A stretch of DNA of 64,000 nucleotides from Lutraria lutraria (Eukaryota; Mollusca; Bivalvia; Venerida; Mactridae), in the NCBI GenBank assembly GCA_964023205.1, contig OZ026836.1, forward strand, positions 937,501-1,001,500. The letters run 5' to 3'. A model generated the notes under the pieces. The model did not search any database. It had not been told where the DNA came from and saw only the letters and a program-made list of their open reading frames with translations. Positions within the stretch are counted from its first letter, which is position 1, and the number at the start of each line of letters is the position of its first letter. Below, in pieces: positions 46,488-57,400 of the stretch. Made by a program: the position numbers and the translations under genes.

Positions 46488-46640
46488 ACATGCGGTGCCA
46501 AGCTTATCTGTTTACTGCCTCAGCCAGATCTATGAAGTTACATGTTACTTATAATTTCTGAGTTATAGGCTACAATTAAGTTTTTGCACGACAAAGAGCA
46601 GACCCCGCAGTAATCATAACAACTTGACTATTTAAAAGTT
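46488..46640 (-). mobile_element. Interspersed element (CATCTGTTTTC ... GCGGC family), copy 3
   Basis: Inverted relative to 38437-38630: GCGGTGCCAAGCTTATCTGT, TGAGTTATAGGCTAC and AGTTTTTGCACGACAAAG. Confidence 0.62.
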
Positions 46641-47029
46641 TTTCTTTGAGCGTTAGCTTAAAAGAGGATGGATCAGATTATGTTGTCATCATTGTTTGAT
46701 TCATGAAGTCGGTTAATGTAAAAATTGGTGTTTCTTCAATGAATTTTCAATCAAAGCATAAATAAACAACACATATAATATATGCATAAAAATAATTGAA
46801 TCAATTAATGATTTGAGTACAGAAATATAAACATATTAATAATTATATCACAAAATGAAGAAAAATAGAATACATTCGAAAATTAGAATTTTACATTCAT
46901 AGCATTAAAAATAAATTCAAGCACATGCTCACGTGACATCTACTTTCACTTGTAAAACTAAGTTATTGTATACAGTTGTGCCACAAAATGTCAATTCTTC
47001 CATCACTTAATTCTAACAATAGCAATTAC

Positions 47030-47135
47030 AAGCGGTGCCAAAGCTTGTCTGTTATGAGCTACATGTACATCACAAAGCTGTTGCACAGATGCAGCAGTCG
47101 ACGCAATAGCTGGACTTTTTCTTCGAAAACAGTCA
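47030..47135 (-). mobile_element. Interspersed element, copy 4 (internally deleted)
   Basis: GCGGTGCCAAAGCTTGTCTG joins directly to TTATGAGCTACATGTACATC and ends CTTCGAAAACAG. Confidence 0.6.
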
Positions 47136-48431
47136 ACTAAAATGATGTTACTTTTTTATATTCTATGTGAAAATACATATTTCACTCCATGTTTATATGG
47201 ATGATTTATACAGTATAAATCTGTTTGTATGGATTCATCAATTATATAGACACATCTAACGCAATTCTACTAAAAACTGTACCTTAATGATTAATTAGAG
47301 GCACATTGCAAATGCAGTCTTCAAAAAGACAAAATATCACAGTAATTGTCTAGATGCTTTCACTGGTATTCCATAATCATTTTTTTCATCTGTCAAATAT
47401 TTGACATAAAGTAGCCCAACTATAGATAGATATCACAATACAGATGTCATATATGTGACTGCAATTATGCAATGTTTAAATGGACACAAACAATCACTGT
47501 CCATGATGGGAACTTTCAATCATTACAAGTCTATTTCAGAGAAAGATGTCTTGTTTTCAAAGATTTTTTATCTGTAATTTCTTGTTTTTGAAAGTTTCAA
47601 TTGGGAATTTGTGTCTGTGAATTGGGAAAAAAGATACTATTTTCAATTGGGAATATGACCGAATTTCAGCAATAAAATTAGCCCAAAACCCTGAAAGTAC
47701 ATATGATAACTTCTAACATAAGACCAGCAACAATCTCATTGGAAAAGTAAGTCAATAAAAGTACATAAAACATTCTCCCATTGCCTGATAGTCCTCTTAA
47801 CAGGTTAAATTATAGCAAGAACTATCAGTGTATCAAAGATTGTGTTTAACAATAAATTACAATGAGAAATCACAATGGCAAAGAAAAAAAACACCCCATT
47901 TACTAAACGAACCAAGCAGCATCATGTTTCCTGAAGTCTGACTGTTGATATTCATCCTATATACACACTTCTTATTATCATAATCAGAACAATAACATAC
48001 AATATACACCTTGGATTAAATCTCACATATAAGCTTATCTAATGGAATAGAAAATAAATAAAATAAAAATGGAAGTATTCAGTAAGTCATTGCTGTAACA
48101 AACAGAATAAAATCACCCAATAAACATCAATCACATAAAAGACAACAACGACATTCAAACCCACATAGAGGTCACGGTTGCTATAGTAACAAAGTACTAA
48201 ATAATCACTTTGAGAGCAAGATAACCCACAGTGACATTAACACATAATGAAGCCACAGTGATTGTCAGACCCCATCACATGTGATCAATGTACACAAAGA
48301 AACCATTCAATCTGAACGATAAAATAACATGGAATGTCACAAACAAGTTGGCTTTACACTGTTGTGGAAGATAAACACACCAGAATAAATACATCAAGCT
48401 TTTCCCACACATGGAATATTTTCCAGGACTT
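47136..48431. other. Probable PDXDC1 3' UTR / intergenic
   Basis: AT-rich, without ORF or repeat that I recognise. The minus-strand transcript must end somewhere below 48432. Confidence 0.4.
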
Positions 48432-48468
48432 TTAAGATTCTTCTTGTTCTTGACTGTCCAAGTTCAAA
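48432..48468 (-). CDS. PDXDC1: PDXDC1 last coding exon
   Basis: Acceptor ttatcttttag; it encodes LNLDSQEQEES then TAA. The frame from exon S (phase 2) is kept. The 3' UTR and poly(A) site below 48432 could not be fixed. Confidence 0.78.
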
Positions 48469-51400
48469 CTAAAAGATAAAATATTTATCAACATTTAACT
48501 AAAAGGAACCCCTTAGAATGGTATTCATGAAGACATGAGTTTTTTCTTGAACTTTTCTTGCATAGTTCATGAACTATGAATAACTGACAGAGCTAAGGTG
48601 AATTTCAAGTCAGCAACAAATTCATCAAATCATTTCAATTCTGTCATACTGTCAGAAAAGTTCAGGTAATAACATATAATTGAATTTTAATTGAAATAAT
48701 AGTAAGCTTTATTACATGTACAAATTCTCAATTTTTTAAAGCAAAAAATACCAAAATACAATTATATAGTAGAAAAAGTTATACAAAGGGATGATTTAAC
48801 ATTAAAGTCAAGTACCAGCAAACTTCATCAGTAGATGGTGATTCTTTGTACACTGCAGTTTGTAACTCTTACAGACACAAACAGAACATTTCCTCACAGA
48901 CAAATACATAAACAGGGGTGATAATAGAGCCAAATTAAAATTCATGAAAATCATACGCGGCCGACCATTTTTGCAAGAGGCAAGAGGCCTTCAACCACAT
49001 TGTTTCCATATTTAACTCAGTTTGAATAAAGAAAATCCTTTAGAGCAGACTAAATTGAACATAACTTTGCCATTTCTTAAGATATTATTTTGCTCAGAAA
49101 TCATAGCTCTTTCAGACAGATAAATCCAGAATTCCTGATATATCTGGAATATTATCACCACTGCATATAAAACAAGAGCAATGAATACCTGAGATTTCCA
49201 TTTGGTGAAGGTAGAGATTCCTGACCCTCAGATAAATCGCCTTCATTGATGGAATGAACTAGTCCAGCTTTGATGTCACCCGCTGTTTTGGTGGCTGGTA
49301 AGGATTGTGTTAGGGATGTATCGAGGGATGAAGATTTCGCACTACGTGTGCTAGACATAGATACGGCAGAACTTGTAGATGTGGTTCTAGATCTTGGTGA
49401 TGTCTGTGGACTGTCGTTAGACTGTATCTGCATTTTATACTTATATGTCTCCTCAGTACTCGCTATCGTTCCTATGGTAACAAACATGTGAAATAAGTCA
49501 ACAAGATACAGAATAACTAATACAACACACATGTAGCAGAATATAATTAACTAAAAACAAGAGGAAATCTCACGTAAAAAATATAATTTATTTCTACCAG
49601 ATATCAAAAGCCAGGTTATTTAGCATCTTACCATTTACAAGATTAAATGTTCTTCCTTTCATGACATCTTTAGGTGGAGGTGACCACCAGTTCATGACTG
49701 AACCAATCATAGGTATCTGTCTTAACACACCCTGTAAGTATAAACATGTATACAGTGAACTAGTAATGTGTCTGAGACAAAAAGGGGCCATAACTCCTGT
49801 GAAAATGTTTGGATTTAACAGAAAAGGGGTCATAACTCCTGAGAAAATGTTTGGATTTTAACAGAAATCTAACTAGGTCTATACACCTTCATGTAAAATA
49901 TGAAACAAATCTATGAAATATTGCTCGGAAACCACAACTTGAATGAATGGACAAACAGGGGTAACACTTTATCCCCATTTTAAATGGCGAGGGCATAAAA
50001 ACACTAGGTATATACATCACATTGAAGTTTAATAGACTCATTAACTTCTGTATCAGGTACAGGGAGATCACACTCAGTAATAAGAGTATATGTATAAATT
50101 TTAAATTAACCAAAATGTCAGCAAATTGTACAAATGTAAAATGTGCATGCATATGAAACATAATAGAAAAGTTATAACAACTTAAATAATTATGTAGATT
50201 TCAAGTCAAAATTTAGTCAAGGATGAGAGAGAGGAAGGGAGATAGAACATTGTGTATTTTATAATAGAAGATTTTTTCTATCTGTTAAAAATAAGTTTAA
50301 GTAAGTTAATAAGGAAACAGATAAAATATATAAATACAACACACAGTGTAATTGTTACTTACTTCTTGCTGAAGTTTATGTTGATTTTCTTCCTTCAAGT
50401 CTTTATTGGCTTCCTCAATACCTTTCTGTATTAACTCAGACATTGTTTCAAAGAACTACAATATAAAACATTATATTCACCATTGCTATACTGTTGGGAA
50501 TGGGGTTATATACACAACAACAATAGTGAAACATTTAACTATCAGTTTGTACAGTTAGAAGGCAGAAGCAACAGACCTGTGATGATAAAATTGTAATAAA
50601 TTCTACTTAAAACACCATAGCTTAACCAATAATCATCTTAAATGAAAACAATTCCTGTCAGAATTCAACCCCATTCACCTGATACATTGTATTATATATT
50701 ACAAGAGGTGTATACCTCTTCTTTCTGGTGACTGCCCACAACCCTTCACAAAACGCAAAATTATAAAGCAATACAGACAAATATATTTTGGCACAAAAAA
50801 AGACCAAAACTAAGTTACTAATCCTTTCCCAAGAAATTGAACAAAAAATGCTAGAAATTGACCCAATTTCATTTGGTCAGAGTAAGTGTGGTTACACCAA
50901 AATGGCCCAATTTCACATACTAATGCAAGATTGTCTGTCGACCATAAGTCGTATTGACCAATACGTCCTAAAAAGAACAACTACATGTGTTAATACAGAT
51001 CTACAACTGATTCAGAAGATGCTAATATTCAAGAAATCAGGATTTATATTTTTGCATTGGACTTTTTTTACCAAATGCCACCTTGTCTCTATAAACAATA
51101 TTAACCAATCATAATTCATGTAACATTCATAAAAGCAATGACGGTGTGCAAATAATAAATTGCTTGAAAATGAAAATGTTGATTTCATGAATATTTGCAT
51201 CTTCTGAAACAGTTTTAGAATCATGAATACATCAGATACGTAAGATAGTGTACATACTTTAGAGGCTTCCTCCACCTCTCTGCCTACTGTTTGTACCATT
51301 CCAATAAGTTCCTCAACATCTGTATCTTCACTTATCAAACCAAACTTTACACAAGCAATATCATTATCAGCATAACCTGAAATAAATCAATATGTTACAC

Positions 51401-54400
51401 TGTCAATTAATCAATATTATATAAAAGCACCATGTAAATTCACCATTTAAAACACTTGGTATACTTGGTAAAAACATCATGAAAAACACCTGGTAAATCA
51501 CCATGTAAATACACTATGTAAAAACATCTGGTAAATACACCATGTAAATACAACTCGTAAATACACCATGTAAAACACCATGTAAATACACTATGTAAAA
51601 ACATCATATAATAATACCATGTAAATACACCTGGTAAATTCACTTGGTAATAACACCTGGTAAATTTCAACTGGTATATACACGTGGTAAAAAACAACAT
51701 ATAAAAACAACTGGTAAATTCACTTGAAACACCTAGTAAGTACACCTAGTAAATACACCTGGTAAATTCACTTGGTAAAAAACACCTGGTAAATTCACTT
51801 GGTAAAAAACACCTGGTAAATTCACTTGGTAAAAAACACCTGGTAAATTCACTTGGTAAAAACACCTGGTAAATTCACTTGGTAAAAACACCTGGTAAAT
51901 ACACCATGTAAAACACCTGGTAAATTCACTCGGTAAATTCATCCGGTAAAAACACATGGTAAGAACACCAGGTAAATACACCTGGTAAATTCACTGGGTA
52001 AAACCACCTGGTAAATTCACCTGGTAAAAAAACATGGTAAGAACACCTGGTAAATTCACTGGGTAAAACCACCTGGTAAAAACACATGGTAAGAACACCT
52101 GGTAAATACACCTGGTAAATTCACTGGGTAAAACCACCTGGTAAATTCACCTGGTAAAAAAACATGGTAAGAACACCTGGTAAATTCACTGGGTAAAACC
52201 ACCTGGTAAATTCACCTGGTAAAAAAACATGGTAAGAACACCTGGTAAATTCACCTGGTAAATTCATCTGGTAAAAACACATGGTAAGAACACCTAGAGT
52301 AAATGAGTTATGAGCTATATTTATATTAAAGTTAGTTTTTGCACAAACAAAGATGCCACAGTGATCACACTAGCTCGTCTTTTTCTTCGAAAACAAATGA
52401 GCAAACAAGGCGAAACCCTCTTATAAAAACTCTTATCTGGTTTAGTTCTTTCTTTAGAATGTAAGTAATGCTACAAATAGTAAACTGTGACAACTATATT
52501 ACCTAATGAGAAGGCAGTGTCTGAAGTTTTAAGTTTTTGCACCAATTCAATGTTTAATTTGTTGATTTCCTTCTTAGCAATCTCATCTTGTAGAACAATA
52601 CCTTCAGAAATATATGCTGTTGGAATATATCTGTAAACAAGTTTTATAACATTCTAATATTAATATACAGTATATAACAGTTTATATACAGAAAGCCTGC
52701 TGAAATTATTATAAATTATAAATGGAAGACAAGAATACACTGAAACCTCTCTACAACATTCAGCAGAAGGCCAGACAAGAATCTATGTTGTTTCTTGTCC
52801 CTAGGGACGATCATTTCAAGTTAAGAATTATGTTTTATTTTACAGATGTAACAATGCTTTGAATTACGAAAAAAACCCATAATTATTGTGTTAATAAATA
52901 GTACATACTGCACAGCACCCAGACCCGCCCATGATGATACTTCCACTACTTGAAGATTTTCATGATCCGCTGCAAGTATTCTAAACTTCTCATAATTCAA
53001 GGTTGTAGCATCTAAAATATCCTAGAAAACAAACCAGTTAATGTAAGACAGAACTATACATTTGATTACATCAAAACAGATAACAGCACCTAATTCTATT
53101 ATTATTGATTAACTTTAACAGCTGGATTAAATTCAACCCAGGGTTAACTAACCATAATAGAAAGTCTCTTGTATAAACAATTTTAACAGATAGTTAGAGG
53201 ACCAAATTAGTTTAATTTAATCAGCGTCTCAGACATGGGTAAAATTAATTCCAACTTTAACTAAAACAACAATTGGTAAAAATTAACCAAAACTTTTACA
53301 ATTGCTAACCCATACTTTAACCAAGATTTTAACAAACTTCTGATTCAACCAAGCAGTTAATGTAAACCAATAATTTTACAATTGGGTACATTTGTAGTAC
53401 AGAGATTGTAGCAGAAACAGAAAGTACAATTATAACATATCCCACAACATTCACAAAGAAAATCTGAAGATTTAAGGTTCAGCCTAACCTTGTCATGTAT
53501 ATTTACACAATTAAAGCACACAGTACTTTGAAGAAACACCACCCTATAACACACCAGTAATAAAAGATGAATATTTACCATTTGTCTGCTTAATGACGCT
53601 ATAAACTTCTGTAGATCTTCCTTAGTTGTACCAATTACTGTAAACATAAATAGTAGAATGTTATTTTGAACCAGTTACTGTAAACATACATAGTAGAATG
53701 TTATTTTGAACCAGTTACTGTAAACCTCATGATGAAACATTTCCTTTGATAGATGCTTTGACAGGTACATTACAATCTCTCTTGAGCAGCCCTCTGTTGA
53801 GAAACAACCTCCCTTTAACAAGAACATGATTTTCACACTGCACGATTAAACTATCATTATCAATTAAACCTCTCTAGAGCAACTTCAAACCTCTCAACAA
53901 CAAGAACAAACTAATTTTGCTTCTCCCAAAGGGTATTCCTTAGTGTGGCCTACATTGTAGCTCTGTCGCCTCTGCAAGGACTGAATCAGATGATAGTGAA
54001 AACAGATTCAGGTAATTAACCTGGAGTGTTTGAACAATTATAGAACATCAAATACAACTGAATGTAAATCTAAAACACAAGATATTTTAAGTTCTTAATA
54101 CTTACACTGCGCTGATTCTAGTGGAGAAAATTTCATACAAACACCTTCATGTTCCATCTCTACTACTGTAATCTCTACGTTAGGATTCTCTTCAATCAAG
54201 GTTTCTGCCAACTAGAATAAATATATCAAAATCATGAATCAAAGGACTGAAAGTACTTAATGGAAACTAAATTTACATAAACTTACATTGCAACATAGAA
54301 TGGGAACTAGTTTAACATTTGCATGGCAGATACAGAAGAGTGTAGTCTACTTGGTTTGCATAGAAATTCATATGTGCTGAGTGAGTGACAGCCATGGAAA

Positions 54401-57400
54401 GCTGAACTATCTATCCTGTAGTTTCCAATAAAATAATGTATACAGCCTAAGACCAAAGATTACACACACACCAGAGTATTTTACCAGAATATATACATTC
54501 TAATATATAACACTCAGATACTATATAAACTAGAGCTGTCACAGAAGTGACTAATACCCCGCCACCACTTTGACACTAATACTGCAATAGTACACTATAA
54601 GGCTAAGTTCAAGGGGACATAACTCTGCAATGAGTGAATCACTGGGCATGAAAATTGTGTCTTGCACATCTACACTTAATAGTGATAACATACAATGTAC
54701 ATGTATTTCAAGTTTCATAGCAACAGCTTAAAAAATGTGGAAGTAGTTAGGTCCACAAACTTTATGCGGACGGACGGACCGACCAACAACCAACCGACAG
54801 AGTGAATCCAATATACCCCCTCTCAAACTTTGTTTGCAGGGTTATAATTAATTCACCAAGACACTAATTCACAGATCTGATGAATTTTGACAGAATGAAC
54901 TGACATTTCTACATTAAAATCTGAAAAATGACTGATGTCAACACCAATCATTATAACTCTCCCTAAAACTAGTATAACATGCTGATAATTATACAACATT
55001 GAGGCTTCCTCACTTACCCAGATATTTAATGCATTATAATAGTTCTTCTTCTTAATCTGTTCCTCATCATCAATATCAGGTTCTACAGTTACATGAGTAC
55101 CAACAGCATATGGTGCAACACCGACATCTATAATATTATATAACACATCAACACATCATGTATAACACCAGATTACATCCAACACATCATGTATAAAATG
55201 AGTATACATCACACATCATTTAAAATCATAGAATACTCCCATCATGTATAGTCTTAGAATGCAACACACACTCATATAATCCATGAATACATCAAGTGAC
55301 AACCAGACAAAATATTTCAGTATCATGGCCGAACTGATATAACAAGAAACAAGAATGCCCCCTACTGGATAGTAAGACCTTGAACTTTGACCTATTGAAC
55401 TTACAATCAATAGGGATCATCAATATTATGCAATGACCAACGTCCTAACCAAATCTGAGGACCTTAGACCAAATCATTCTCTATTTGTCTGAAAAGGTTT
55501 TTGTGCTGAAGGTCACTTTGAGTTTGACCCTGACCTATGATGTACTGACCTCAAAATTGTTAGGGGTCATCTACGTGTGATGACCAACCTCCCAAAAAAA
55601 TCTGAGGAGCTTAGGCCACAAAGTTCTCTAATTGTTTCCTGGACAAGGACCAACCAACTGACCCCCATGTGCAAAGCAAAATACACCCTTTCCATTGAAA
55701 GGGGGCATAATAATGTAATATTAAATTATACATACTTTGTTTGTCTGAAACATCCTCTTGATATCTGAATACTATAGTTGGTGTGATAATCTCAAATACT
55801 AACTGTAATATAACAATACTTACATTATCAATCTCATACATAAAACACAGATATATACGCAGAAATTCTCAAAAGCTCAATATGTATAATCACATTGAAA
55901 AGCACTAACTACCACATTACTAAATTATCTAGACCAATATTATTACAGCACAGATGCTGAATTAAGGGGAATTAATTTCAAGTCTTCATGTTTATATTTT
56001 AGATTAACAATTAATACAGTATATGGTCCAGCAATGTAGAAAAAATAATACATGGTTAGTGTGTAATGATAATATCAGTCAGTTTAGCTCACAATTAATA
56101 CAATGAACAAAAAAATTAGAATTTTAGATTGACTGTACATGGCACAATCATAAAATTACCAAGGAAGTAACAGCTTTAGATATTAAATTACCAATTAAGT
56201 AATAGCTTTAGATATCAATTTACCAGGGAAATAATAGCTTTAGATATCAACTTACCAGGGAAATAATAGCTTTAGATATCAACTTACCAGGGAAATAATA
56301 GTTTTAGATATCAACTTACCAGGGAAATAATAGCTTTAGATATCAACTTACCAGGGAAATAATAGCTTTAGATATCAACTTACCAGGGAAATAATAGCTT
56401 TAGATATCAACTTACCAGGGAAATAATAGCTTTAGATATCAACTTACCAGGGAAATAATAGCTTTAGATATCAACTTACCAGGGAAATAATAGCTTTAGA
56501 TATCAACTTACCAGGGAAGTAATAGTTTTAGATATCAATTTACTAGGGAAGTGATAGTTTTAGATATCAACTTACCAGGGAAACAATAGCTTTAGATATC
56601 AACTTACCAGGGAAATAATAGTTTTAGATATCAACTTACCAGGGAAGTAATAGCTTTAGATATCAGTTCACTAATGGATCGGATTGCCCTATCATTCTTC
56701 TTGCTTGTGTCTACACTCTACAAAAAAATTATATGACAAGTTTATGCACATTTCTAATAAAATTACCTGAAAAAAAGCTAATTCTTTATTTTTATTAAAA
56801 ATCAACATTACAACAAAAGTGACAAATAAATAATAAACATTGAAAACACACACAAACAAATCCTGACAGACATAATGAATGTATTTAATTTATAAATTAT
56901 ATAGTAACAAAGTAAGTTTACTTATACATACCAACTGTTTGATGTTTTTTATTTTCTCTATTTCTTCAAACAAGAATTCCGACTGAAATATGATGAAGTT
57001 AGCCATATCAATTAAAATTTCTGTTCTTGAGTCAATGTTCATCGACAATGTCTTCAAAGTTAAGTTTTGCAAGAGTCATATATTTAAGTATTACCAGTTT
57101 AAAAGAATCATATATGCAAGTATGACCAGTTTACAGGAATCAAATATTTAAATATTATCAGTCACTGGAAAATCATATATTTAAGTTTTACCAGTTTACA
57201 GGAATCATATACGGTATGTAAATTTTACCAGTTTACAGGAATCATATATTTAAGTATTACCAGTTTACAAGAATCATATATGTAAATTTTACCAGTTTAC
57301 AAGAATCATATATGTTAATTTTACCAGTTTACAGGAATCAATAATTTTAAGTATTACCAGTTTACAAGAATAATATATTCAAGTTTTACCAGTTTACAAG

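Noticed and set aside
49270..49491. Plus-strand 73-codon ORF
   Set aside because: Antisense shadow of PDXDC1 exon S.
51440..52111. Minus-strand ORFs rich in LPGVF/SEFTRCF
   Set aside because: Low-complexity translation of the CACCTGGTAAAT array inside a PDXDC1 intron.
55577..55768. Plus-strand 63-codon ORF
   Set aside because: Overlaps the 354-bp mobile element and exon J antisense; no domain or splice continuity.
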